A DNA stretch of 57,240 nt from an uncultured bacterium (GTDB taxonomy: Bacteria > Verrucomicrobiota > Kiritimatiellia > CAIVKH01): contig CAIVKH010000303.1 in the NCBI GenBank assembly GCA_903906425.1, forward strand, positions 1 through 57,240. The letters are read 5' to 3'. The translations under genes and the position numbers were made by a program. The notes beneath the pieces were generated by a model. That model saw only the letters and a list, made by a program, of their open reading frames with translations. It was not told where the DNA came from and made no database searches. Below are positions 1 through 8,500 of the stretch, piece after piece; positions within the stretch are counted from its first letter, which is position 1, and every line of letters starts with the position of its first letter.

Positions 1-156
1 GTACCGGTGAAAACCTACACGGGGAGTGGCCGTCAGCTCTGCCTTCACGCCATAGTCTTTCAGCAGCACCGAATAATAACCCGGAATGGCCTTTTCGGTG
101 TTTAGCAGGAAGCAGGCCAGCTTGGCTGCGCCTCGGCCGCGATTATTAACATCCTG
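1..156 (-). pseudogene. GH92 alpha-mannosidase fragment (5'-truncated, runs off the left edge)
   Basis: Read on the minus strand, the first 156 bases encode an open segment containing PGYYSVLLKDYGVKAELTA and then VGFHRY, a hallmark of the N-terminal half of GH92 exo-alpha-mannosidases (Ca-dependent, usually periplasmic or surface enzymes of about 750 residues). A TAA stop (157-159) precedes the frame and no start codon is present. The roughly 110 residues that normally come before this motif are missing, and I did not find them in another frame upstream. The break coincides with a perfect dyad TTAACA-N3-TGTTAA at 146-160. This is either a decayed gene or an assembly junction; the rest of the gene lies outside the window. 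The family call is fairly secure, the pseudogene call less so. Confidence 0.55.
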
Positions 157-324
157 TTAATTTAGTGCTAATTACCAACCGAATTTCCTTCGGTTCGCCT
201 GATTCGATGGCCGTCAGCAAGCGACGTTCGTGTAGAACTACGCCGTAAAAAATTACAAATATGTCTCGCCGGATGTTATTCGGTGCAAAATTTCACCTTC
301 GGCGGGGAAATCCGCCGTCGTGAC

Positions 325-372
325 TTCCAATGATTGGAAATCTTCGAGGCCGGTGTCTTCCAATCATTGGAA
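325..372. repeat. Phased palindrome array 1 (2 copies)
   Basis: Exact dyads TTCCAATGATTGGAA (325-339) and TTCCAATCATTGGAA (358-372) lie 33 bp apart, just upstream of the cardiolipin synthase start at 402. The remainder of the 157-401 gap is AT-rich and holds a 7-bp stem AACCGAA/TTCGGTT (177-183 / 189-195) but no gene that I can support. Confidence 0.9.
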
Positions 373-401
373 TTTTCGCGGCGCGCACCTATGCTGGGCA
401 C

Positions 402-1847
402 ATGATTCATTTCGAGGCAGTGACAAGGACAGAGGTCATCAGCGCACTTGTGCTGCTCGTACATGTGGCGGGTTTCGGGCATGCGCTGCACGCCATCATG
501 CGCGTGCGGACGGCGCAGGGCGCGATTGCGTGGGCGGTGTCGCTGATCGAATGGCCATACGTTGCGATCCCGGCCTACTGGGTTTTGGGCCGCAGCAAAT
601 TCATGGGCTATGTGAAGGCGCGTCGTGCCGGCCGCCTGCGCGTCAACGCCGTCGCCGAGGAGGTGTGCCGCCAGCTCGGCGAATTTCAAGCGGAGCCGGA
701 TGTCGCGGCGCGCGAGGCGTTCGGTGCGATGGAGCGGCTCACACGGTTGCCGTTCACCGCGGGCAATGACGCGAACCTTCTTCCGGGCGGCGAGGCGGCG
801 TTTGCCGAGATGATTGCCGCGATCGACCGCGCGGAGAACTATATCCTCGTCCAGTTCTTCATCGTGCGCGACGACAAGATCGGGCGCGAATTCAAGGAGG
901 CGCTGCTGCGAAAGGCGAAGGCGGGCGTGAGAATCTACTACCTGCTGGACGTCATCGGCAGCCGGCAGTTGAGCCACCACTACGATGCGGAATTACGGGC
1001 CGAGGGCGTGCTGGTTCATCGTTTCGGCGAGTTCAACAGGCGCGTGGGCCGCTGGCAGATCAACTTTCGGAATCACCGGAAAATTCTGCTGGTGGACGGC
1101 CGCGAGGCGTTCATCGGCGGGCTGAACGTGGGCGATGAATATCTGGGCCGCTCCGAAAAATTCGGGCCGTGGCGAGACACGCATCTGCGCGTGACCGGGC
1201 CGGCGGTCCAGTGCATCCAGCTTTCATTCTTGGAAGACTGGTATTGGGCCGACGAGTCGGTTCCCGAGTTGAACTGGACGCCGGTCGTTTCGAACTCGAA
1301 TCTATTGATGCTGATTCTGGCGACCGGGCCGGCGGACGATCTGGATGCCTGCTCGTTGTTTTTCGTCCACGCGATCAACCAGGCGAAGCGGCGGCTGTGG
1401 ATCACCAGTCCGTATTTCGTGCCGGACTCGGCCGTCGTTCACGCGCTGCAACTGGCGGCCCTGCGCGGCGTGGACGTCAAAATCTTGCTGCCACAGAAGC
1501 CGGACCACCTCCTCGTTTATCTTTCGTCGTTTTCGTATCTCGAAGAAATGGCCGCCGCGAACGTGAAAATTTTCCGCTACACGCCCGGCTTCATGCACCA
1601 GAAAGTGATGTTGATTGACGACGAAATCGCCGCGGTCGGCACGGCGAATCTGGACAACCGTTCCTTCCGCCTCAACTTCGAGATGACCGCGCTGGTCGCG
1701 AATTCCGGCTTCGCGAAACTCGTCGAGACGATGCTCGCGCACGATTTTGAAAATGCGCGGCGGGTCACCGCCGAAGACTACACAAGCCGCAAGCTGCCCT
1801 TCCGCATGGCCGTGCGCGTCGCGCGGCTGCTCGCGCCGATGCAGTGA
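402..1847 (+). CDS. cls: Cardiolipin synthase (phospholipase D superfamily)
   Basis: This 481-aa membrane enzyme would condense two phosphatidylglycerols (or PG plus a second phospholipid) into cardiolipin. Two N-terminal hydrophobic segments (about residues 12-34 and 41-63) anchor it, and two HxKx4D catalytic motifs follow: His225/Lys227/Asp232 in NHRKILLVDG and His399/Lys401/Asp406 in HQKVMLIDD, each followed by the usual G(G/T)xN segment. Length and order fit bacterial ClsA-type enzymes. The open frame extends upstream to 330, but that extension is translated palindrome array (MIGN...). I choose ATG 402, which leads directly into the hydrophobic N-terminus. Convergent with the outer-membrane protein gene; a hairpin lies between them. 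Confidence 0.9.
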   Translation: MIHFEAVTRTEVISALVLLVHVAGFGHALHAIMRVRTAQGAIAWAVSLIEWPYVAIPAYWVLGRSKFMGYVKARRAGRLRVNAVAEEVCRQLGEFQAEPDVAAREAFGAMERLTRLPFTAGNDANLLPGGEAAFAEMIAAIDRAENYILVQFFIVRDDKIGREFKEALLRKAKAGVRIYYLLDVIGSRQLSHHYDAELRAEGVLVHRFGEFNRRVGRWQINFRNHRKILLVDGREAFIGGLNVGDEYLGRSEKFGPWRDTHLRVTGPAVQCIQLSFLEDWYWADESVPELNWTPVVSNSNLLMLILATGPADDLDACSLFFVHAINQAKRRLWITSPYFVPDSAVVHALQLAALRGVDVKILLPQKPDHLLVYLSSFSYLEEMAAANVKIFRYTPGFMHQKVMLIDDEIAAVGTANLDNRSFRLNFEMTALVANSGFAKLVETMLAHDFENARRVTAEDYTSRKLPFRMAVRVARLLAPMQ

Positions 1848-1850
1848 AAA

Positions 1851-1874
1851 ATGCGGCCCGCATCCGGGCCGCAT
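1851..1874 (-). terminator. Intrinsic terminator between convergent genes
   Basis: Perfect 10-bp stem ATGCGGCCCG / CGGGCCGCAT with a CATC loop. On the minus strand it is followed by TTTTT, so it fits as the terminator of the minus-strand outer-membrane gene (1884-2579); it may also slow transcription from cls. Confidence 0.75.
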
Positions 1875-1883
1875 CGGAGCCGG

Positions 1884-2579
1884 TCAGAATGCGATCCCGA
1901 CGGCGACGGACACCTCGGCGGACGAACCGAAATAACGGCCTTCAAGACGAATGTCGTTGGCCCCCGGCAACTGCAGGCACACGCCTGCCACGCCGCCGAT
2001 GACGCTCTTTTCGTCGGCCGAGACATTCTCGTCGCTGCCGGTATTGGTCTTGCCGTCGAGCCGCATGATCGAAAGCACCGGTCCGACATAGGGCAGGCAA
2101 CGGAACTGGTCTTCCACCGGAAGTTTCGCGCTCAGCAGCAGAGCCGCGTCCGCGTTCCAGATGTGATAATCGGAATCAACGCCGCCGACTTTGCCGGACA
2201 GGCTCGGCGCATAATGCCCCTGCGCCTCGGCGCTCAAGCGCCACATTTCGCTGTCGTAGGCCAGCAGGCGCACGCCGATGCCGCCATAGAAGCCGAAATC
2301 GCTGCCGGTCGGCTCGATGCCGCCCACATCGAAATCCAGATACGCCTTTTTGCCCACGTCGGTGTGAATGCGAAGCATGAAAATGTCGGCGTTGATTTTT
2401 TGTTCCGTGGACGGTTGGTCGCCGATGGTCAGATCCGTCTTGCGGTTCATGTGGTCATACACAAACTCCGCGCGCGACTTGTCGTTCATGTCGCACGGAA
2501 AAATCGGATCGCCCACATCGGCCCTCGCGCCGATGGCCGCGCCGATCAAGCCCGCAGTCAACAACAGCATTCGTTTCAT
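1884..2579 (-). CDS. Predicted outer-membrane beta-barrel protein
   Basis: 231 aa with a signal peptide (MKRMLLLTAGLIGAAIGARA) followed by a mature chain of alternating polar and hydrophobic strands ('YLDFDVGGI', 'GFYGGIGVRLLAYD', 'RLEGRYFGSSAEVSVAVGIAF'). The C-terminus ends in an aromatic residue (VAVGIAF), as expected for a barrel inserted by BamA. No enzymatic motif is seen and I cannot name a family. The start at 2579 is preceded by GAAAGGA at a good distance; an alternative ATG seven codons upstream (2600) would overlap that ribosome site. Array 2 lies directly upstream of its promoter region and a strong terminator follows the gene. A porin or a small 8-stranded barrel are both possible. 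Confidence 0.65.
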   Translation of the reverse strand: MKRMLLLTAGLIGAAIGARADVGDPIFPCDMNDKSRAEFVYDHMNRKTDLTIGDQPSTEQKINADIFMLRIHTDVGKKAYLDFDVGGIEPTGSDFGFYGGIGVRLLAYDSEMWRLSAEAQGHYAPSLSGKVGGVDSDYHIWNADAALLLSAKLPVEDQFRCLPYVGPVLSIMRLDGKTNTGSDENVSADEKSVIGGVAGVCLQLPGANDIRLEGRYFGSSAEVSVAVGIAF

Positions 2580-2654
2580 CGTCTGTATTCCTTTCAACAA
2601 TTGAACCCTTTGACGGGAAAACCCATAGCATATTCATTCCCGATCCGCACCAAT

Positions 2655-2734
2655 TTCCAATCATTGGAAATTGTTCCCGCGGTTTTTTCCAATCATTGGA
2701 AAAGACCGGGCCCGCAAACTTCCAATGATTGGAA
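2655..2734. repeat. Phased palindrome array 2 (3 copies)
   Basis: Exact dyads at 2655-2669, 2687-2701 and 2720-2734 (steps of 32 and 33). Symmetry of the first extends to CAATTTCCAAT-C-ATTGGAAATTG (2651-2673). The array starts 13 bp past the larE stop and ends 75 bp before the outer-membrane protein start. Confidence 0.9.
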
Positions 2735-2747
2735 ACTCACGTGCCGG

Positions 2748-3593
2748 TCAGCGCGGCTTGAAAACTTCGTTCAGGCTGCCGCGGCGGTAGCCTTGCAGAT
2801 CGATCGTGACGTAGCGGAAGCCGCCGCTCTTCAGCGCGGCAATGACGCGCTCGCGCATTCCGTCTGCGGTCGCGCGGGCGATGTCCTCCGGCAGAAGTTC
2901 GAGCCGCGCGATGTCGCCGTGAATGCGGACGCGAAGACTCTTGAAGCCGAGATCCTTCACCGCGTTTTCCGCGGCCTCGACCGCCTTCAAACCTCCGACC
3001 GTGATTTTTTCTCCGTACGGAAATCGCGAGGCGAGGCAGGAGAATGCGGGCTTGTCCGATGTTTTCAAATTCAGTCGCCGCGACGCCGCGCGGATGTCTT
3101 CCTTCGTGAAGCCGAGATCCTGCAGCGGACTTTCGACTTCCTTTTCCAGCGCGGCCTTCTTGCCGGGCCGGTGATCCTTCAAATCGTCCTCGTTCGTCCC
3201 GTCCACGATGTGCGCGTAATTCTCGCGCTTCGCGATTTCGCGGAGCAGGCCGAAAAGCTCCGTCTTGCAGTGATAACAGCGGTCCTCCGGATTTTTTGCG
3301 TACTCCGGATTCGCCAGTTCGTCAGCCACGATCACGCGGTGATTCAATCCAAGTTCCGCCGCGAGTTCCTTCGCTTCTTCCAATTCGCGCTCGGGAAATG
3401 ACGGCGAAGTCGCCGTCACCGACAGCGCCTGCGCGCCGAGGAGCTGCGTCGCGAACGCCGCAAGAAACGTGCTGTCCACGCCTGCGCTGAACGCCACGAT
3501 CACGTTGCCCATCTTTTCAAACCTCTCGCGCAGCGCCGCAAGTTTTTCATCCAGCGCCGGCATCCAGCGCAATTCTGTTGTTGTTTCTGTCAT
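2748..3593 (-). CDS. larE: LarE-type ATP-dependent sacrificial sulfur transferase
   Basis: 281-aa PP-loop ATPase of the LarE family. LarE adenylates the carboxylate of a pyridine dicarboxylate mononucleotide and transfers sulfur to it while making the nickel-pincer cofactor of lactate racemase and related enzymes. Visible: the PP-loop SAGVDS (36-41), RCYHCK (Cys106, Cys109), and KPAFSCLASRFPYG with Cys186 at the position used as sulfur donor in Lactobacillus LarE. Three cysteines could instead hold a [4Fe-4S] cluster as in the non-sacrificial LarE type; sequence alone cannot decide. Start 3593 lies 13 bp after mnmA, so the two sulfur-transfer genes form an operon. LarA, LarB and LarC are not in the window. 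Upstream in-frame codons overlap mnmA and are not used. Confidence 0.85.
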   Translation of the reverse strand: MTETTTELRWMPALDEKLAALRERFEKMGNVIVAFSAGVDSTFLAAFATQLLGAQALSVTATSPSFPERELEEAKELAAELGLNHRVIVADELANPEYAKNPEDRCYHCKTELFGLLREIAKRENYAHIVDGTNEDDLKDHRPGKKAALEKEVESPLQDLGFTKEDIRAASRRLNLKTSDKPAFSCLASRFPYGEKITVGGLKAVEAAENAVKDLGFKSLRVRIHGDIARLELLPEDIARATADGMRERVIAALKSGGFRYVTIDLQGYRRGSLNEVFKPR

Positions 3594-3606
3594 CGGATTT
3601 ATCTGT

Positions 3607-4674
3607 TCAAATGTTCTCGATCCAGCCGCCGCCCAGCACTTCATCGCCATCGTACAATACCGCAGCCTGCCCCGGAGCGACAGCGAACTGCGGCTCGTCA
3701 AAGTCCAGTATCCACCGCGCGGAATCAAGCGAACGAATCATCGCAGGTGCGGCGGGTGAGCGATAGCGGATGCGCGCGGCGATGTGCGCGCCGGACGCGG
3801 GCGGCGATGGCGTCGTCCAGAAAAGTTCGCTGAGGCCGCAAGACCTTGCCATCACGTCGGCCCGTTTTCCAACGATGACGGTGTTGATTTTCGGGTCGAG
3901 CGATTTGACGTACATCGGCGTTCCGGTTGCGACGCGAAGCCCTTCGCGCTGGCCGACGGTGAAGTGATGCAGGCCGTGATGCGTCCCAAGTTTTTTCCCA
4001 GAGACATCCAGGATGTCACCATCGCGTGCAGCATCGGGATGATATTGCTCGATCAGCGGCGCGGGACCGGCGGCGGTGATGAAGCAAAGATCGGCGGTTT
4101 CATTCGCGCCTTCGATGGGAATCTCTTTCGCAGCGGCGTAGGCGCGGACTTCGGGCTTGGTCATTTCGCCGAGCGGAAAAATGGTTCGCGAGAGTTGATC
4201 CTGCGAGAGCCGGTGCAAAAAATACGACTGGTCTTTTGCGCTATCCTTTCCGCGCATCAGGTGAAATCCATCGGGGCGTTGCTCGACGCGGACATAGTGA
4301 CCGGTCGCGACGTGCGAGCAGTCGAGTTGCATCGCGCGCCGCATCATCGCGCCAAATTTGAAATCGCGGTTGCAGAAGACGCACGGATTCGGCGTGCGGC
4401 CCGTGGCATATTCGTTGGTGAACGGTTTGACGATCGTTTCGCGAAAATCGTCCACGACATTCATGACGTAGTGCCGCACGCCGAGAAAATCGCAGACGCG
4501 TCGCGCGCGGTTGACGTCCTCGATGGAGCAGCATCGCGAGCCTTCCTTGAACATGTGCAGGCTCAGGCCGATCACTTCCCAGCCCTGCTCCGCGAGCAGC
4601 ACCGCGGTGACGGAACTGTCAATTCCGCCGCTCATGCCGACGGCAATCCGCCGTCTATTTTTGCCTGAATCCAT
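3607..4674 (-). CDS. mnmA: tRNA-specific 2-thiouridylase MnmA
   Basis: 355 aa; catalyses 2-thiolation of U34 in tRNA for Lys, Glu and Gln using ATP and a persulfide relay in the cytoplasm. The PP-loop SGGIDSS (15-21), TPNPCVFCN with Cys101 (equivalent to the first catalytic Cys of E. coli MnmA), the tRNA-binding ATGHY segment, and DLCFI with Cys197 (second catalytic Cys) are all present. The C-terminal beta-barrel ('HHFTVGQREGL...') is intact and the length is typical. First gene of a two-gene operon with larE; divergent from the PAP2 gene with only 70 bp between the starts and no palindrome array in that gap. Confidence 0.95.
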   Translation of the reverse strand: MDSGKNRRRIAVGMSGGIDSSVTAVLLAEQGWEVIGLSLHMFKEGSRCCSIEDVNRARRVCDFLGVRHYVMNVVDDFRETIVKPFTNEYATGRTPNPCVFCNRDFKFGAMMRRAMQLDCSHVATGHYVRVEQRPDGFHLMRGKDSAKDQSYFLHRLSQDQLSRTIFPLGEMTKPEVRAYAAAKEIPIEGANETADLCFITAAGPAPLIEQYHPDAARDGDILDVSGKKLGTHHGLHHFTVGQREGLRVATGTPMYVKSLDPKINTVIVGKRADVMARSCGLSELFWTTPSPPASGAHIAARIRYRSPAAPAMIRSLDSARWILDFDEPQFAVAPGQAAVLYDGDEVLGGGWIENI

Positions 4675-4744
4675 CAGGCAAAGATAACACGGGACGCCCC
4701 GGCTTCACGCAGGAAGTTGCCGCGGGCGTCCTGTCACTGCTACG

Positions 4745-5452
4745 GTGCCGCTCGTGAATTCGATTCTGTCAGACGCGCGCGAATTGCTGCGCGAAGCGTG
4801 GCGCGCAGTCCGGGCGCGGCCCGCGATTTTCTTCGCGGCATTTCCGGTCGCGGCGATCTTGGCTGCGATCCTCTTCTTCCCGCATGACGTGGCGATTTCG
4901 GACCGGATCTATGCGGGCCGGACTGAATTCATGCGCGACATCGCGCGGCGATTCAGCGCGTATGCCGATTATCGTTTGTCGCTCGAACTTTTCGCGGTTT
5001 GCTGGCTGTTCGGCTTGTGGAAGAAACGCCGCGACTGGAAACGTCTCGGCCTCGCGATTTTCCTGGCCGCATCCTTGGCTGGTGCCTTCGACACGACGAT
5101 ACGTGTGCTGACGGGGCGCCCGCGGCCCTGCGCAAATCTGCCGGATCATTTCACCGGGCTGCAATTGACCGACCACTACAAACAGAGCTTTCCCTCGGCG
5201 CATTCGGCGACTTCGATGGCGACGGCCGGCGCGATCGCGGTCGCCGCACCGGGCGTCGGTATTCCGTTTCTCATCTTTTCGTTCGGCGTGCCGTGGTCGC
5301 GGCTCTACATGCACGACCACTATCTTTCCGACATCACCATCGGCGGTCTGATCGGCCTCTGGTTCGGCGCTGCGTTCGGCCTCGCGCACCGGAAAATCTC
5401 CCGCGGTGAAAGTTCCCAATCGTTGGGAAAAAAAGACCACGGGCAGGATTGA
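4745..5452 (+). CDS. PAP2-family membrane phosphatase
   Basis: 235 aa with about five membrane segments and the three phosphatase motifs of the PAP2 superfamily: IRVLTGRPRP (120-128; the first motif lacks the usual leading Lys), SFPSAHS (149-154, His153) and SRLYMHDHYLSD (186-195, Arg186 and His192). Substrates are probably undecaprenyl diphosphate or phosphatidic/phosphatidylglycerol phosphate; the sequence does not discriminate. The start is GTG 4745 (GTG 4754 is an alternative). The last codons run through the variant dyad TTCCCAATCGTTGGGAA (5413-5429), giving an SSQSLGKKDHGQD tail that looks non-conserved. Confidence 0.8.
   Translation: MPLVNSILSDARELLREAWRAVRARPAIFFAAFPVAAILAAILFFPHDVAISDRIYAGRTEFMRDIARRFSAYADYRLSLELFAVCWLFGLWKKRRDWKRLGLAIFLAASLAGAFDTTIRVLTGRPRPCANLPDHFTGLQLTDHYKQSFPSAHSATSMATAGAIAVAAPGVGIPFLIFSFGVPWSRLYMHDHYLSDITIGGLIGLWFGAAFGLAHRKISRGESSQSLGKKDHGQD
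5413..5429. repeat. Variant dyad TTCCCAATCGTTGGGAA overlapping the 3' end of the PAP2 gene
   Basis: A single 17-bp dyad with the same layout as the array palindromes but one extra C:G step in each arm and a CG centre. It stands alone at a convergent junction and is the only copy lying inside a reading frame. Confidence 0.6.
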
Positions 5453-5506
5453 ATCGGCGGCCCGGAAGTTGTTTCTCGCGGACAAATGCGGACAGATGAC
5501 AAGCGT

Positions 5507-8500
5507 CTATTCGGTTTGCTTGGACTTTGCCTTCGCCGCTTTCAGATCGGCCTCGAGTTTTTCGGCGATCTCGCGCTCGGCATTCAACTGTTTCCGCATA
5601 TCGTCGGCGCGGTCGGACTGCAACTTCACTTCGCCGCGCAGATAGTTCACGTCATCGCCAATCGTCTTCGCACGACGTTCGGCGTCCTTCAGCGACGACT
5701 CCAGTTCCGCAATGCGGGCATCGCGTTCCTTGAGATCGCCCGCCGACGCACCTTTGTTTTTCGCCTGCCGTTCCAACTCGGCGATACGTGCCCTCTGCTG
5801 GTCTATCTGCTCGGTCAACGTCGAAATGGTCATCTGCGAACCGCGCATCGCCTTCTCCGTCTGCGCCGTCGTATTTGTCAGCCGGGCCTGCTCGGTCCGC
5901 ATCGCATCGAGCGCCGCGACCTGCTGCTGCACTGTGCCGCGTTCCTTCGCGAGCGCCGCGTGGTCCAGCAGTGCTGCATCGTTCAGCTTCTGGTTCGAGG
6001 CGCGGAACGCCTCCAGATCGGCGGCCTGCTTTGCGAGCGTATCGCGCTCTTTCGTCAACGCGACGAGCTGTTTCGCCGCACTGTCGGACTGCGCCGAAAG
6101 CTGCGCAACCTTGGCGCCGAGTGATTCCACCTGCTTCTGCAATTTCACCGACGCCTCGATCTGTGCCGCCAAAATCTTGTCCTTGACCGCGAGCGATTCT
6201 TCCGCCTTCGTCATCTTGTCCTTCGCCGACGATGACTCAACCTGCGCCGTCTTCGAAAGCGCCGTGGCATCGTCCGCGGTTTTGCGAGCCTTCGCCAGAT
6301 CATCTTCAAGCTGGCTGGCGCGGCGCTTCGAGGCGTCCGCCTCCGCCGCAACTTTCACGAGATTTGATTTCGTCTGCAAAAGATCGGCGTTGGCTGCCGC
6401 GATTGCCCCGGCCGCGTCGGCTTCGGCTTTCGATTTTGCCGATGCGACGACCTCGTCCGCTTTCTTCTTCGCTGCGTCGGCTTCATTCTTTGCCGCTGCA
6501 ATTTCGCGCGCAGCGCCGGCTACCGCACTCGACTTCGCCGACAGAATATCCGACTGCGCCTTCGTCTTTGCCGTTGCGGCCTCGTCCCTCGCAGCCACGA
6601 TATCGGCCGCAGCCTTCGTCTTCGCGGTTTCCGTCTCGCTCTTCGCTGCCGCAATCTGCATGGCGGCATCATCGGCCACCTTCTTTAACTTGGCCTGCTG
6701 TTCTTCCAGTGACGCTAAGCGCGACTTTAACTGCTCCGCCTCGCCCGATGCCCGCGACAATTGCGTCTTCAATCCGCCTGAATCGCCTTCCGCTTTCTTC
6801 CGCGCCGTCTGCTCGCCCTGCAATGCGGCCTCCAAAGTTTTCTGGGCCTTTTCCGCGGTTGTAGCGCGCTGTTCGGCCTGCTCCTTCGCCTTGATCCTGC
6901 CGTCAGCTTCCGATTGAAGCCGCGCGACCGTCAGTTGATTTCCGCGCAATGCCGTCTGCGTTTCTTCCATCGTTGACGACCACTTTTCTTTTTCCGTCGT
7001 GATCGCCCTGGCCCTAGCTTCTGAGTCTTTGGCCGCCGATTTCAGCTGGTCGATCTGCTGCGTCAGCGCGAGCGCATTCGTTGCCGAGAGGCCTAGCTGC
7101 CGCCGCAATTCCAACGCCTCTTTCTTCGCGTCCTCCGCGGCCTGCGCCGATTCCTTTACAGCTTTTGCCCGTCCGCCGCGGTCGCCACAGCGCGAGTCTG
7201 CGCCTGTGCCAACGACGTCTTGAGCTGATCGATCTGCTGCGACTGCGCCTGCAATGTGCCCGAAAGGGCGGTCAACTGGGCGCGCAAATCTGCGCGCTCT
7301 TTCTTTGAATCATCGGCCGCGCTGACAGCTTTTTCTTTCTCGGTCGTCGCGGACTGCACCTTCGCCTGCGCGTCTTTCAGGGCGGTCTTCAACAGCTCGA
7401 CCTGCTGCGACTGCGATGCCGAATTCGTCGAGACCAACGCGAGCTGCCGTCGCAAATCAGTCGATTCCTTCTGCGCGTCTTCGACACTTTGCGCAGCTTC
7501 CTTCGCGGTCTTCTCCTTGTCCGCCGCCACGGCTGCGGCCCGCGCCATCGCCTGTTGCAGCGACGTCTTCAGCCCCGCCAGTTCCTGATTCTGCGCGTCG
7601 AGCGTCTTCCTCGCATCGCCCAGTTGTTTGATCAGATCGTCACGTTCGCCCTTCAAGCCGGCGGAACCGCGGGTCGCTTCCTTGACCGCATTGTCCTTTT
7701 CGGTTGACGCGGACTTGAGCTGCGCCTGCGCATCCTTCAACGACACTTTCAACTGTGCCAGTTCTTTGCCCTGACTGTCAGCGGCCGCCTTCGTCTCCGC
7801 CAGATCCTTCAACAAGATCGTGCGTTCATTCTTCAAATCGGCGGTACCTCGGGTTGCTTCAGTAACCGCCTTTTCCTTGTCGGCGGCGGCGGCCTTCAGC
7901 TGCACCTGCGCGTCCCTGGCCGTCTTTTTCAGGTCGGCCAATTCCCGGCTTTGCGTTTCGATTGTCTTGGCCGCATCGCCAAGTTGTTGCGCCAGATTAT
8001 CGCGCTCGCCTTTCAAACCGGCGGAGCCACGGATCGCTTCCGCCACCGCTTTCTCCTTGTCGGTCGACGCGGACTTGAGCAGCGCCTGCGCGTCTTTCAA
8101 CGATGTCTTCGCCAGAGCCAGCTCCTTGGCCTGACTGTCCGCCGCGCTCTTCGTTGCCGCCAATTCCTTGAGCAGGCTGTCGCACGCATCTTTCAAAGCT
8201 GCCACGCCCTTCGATGCTTCCTTGACCGCGCCTTCCTTGTCGGTCGCGGCGGATTTGACCTGCGTCTGCAATTCTTTCAGCGTCTTTTTGGCTTGGGCCA
8301 GTTCCAGCGTTTGCGCATCCAACGTCGTTTTTGCGGTGGTGAGTTGCTTCTGAAGATCATCGCGTTCGGTCTTCAATCCTGCGGAGGACTGCGTCGCCTC
8401 CTTGACGGCATTTTCGCGGGTCGTCGCAGCGGCCTTGATCTGTACCTGCGCGTCTGCCAGCGAGCTTTTCAGTTGCTCGACCTGTTGTGTCTGCGCCAGC

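Noticed and set aside
7156-7170. Programmed -1 ribosomal frameshift in the coiled-coil gene
   Set aside because: CAAAAG is not an X_XXY_YYZ heptamer and there is no reason for recoding inside a repeat; a one-base indel is simpler.
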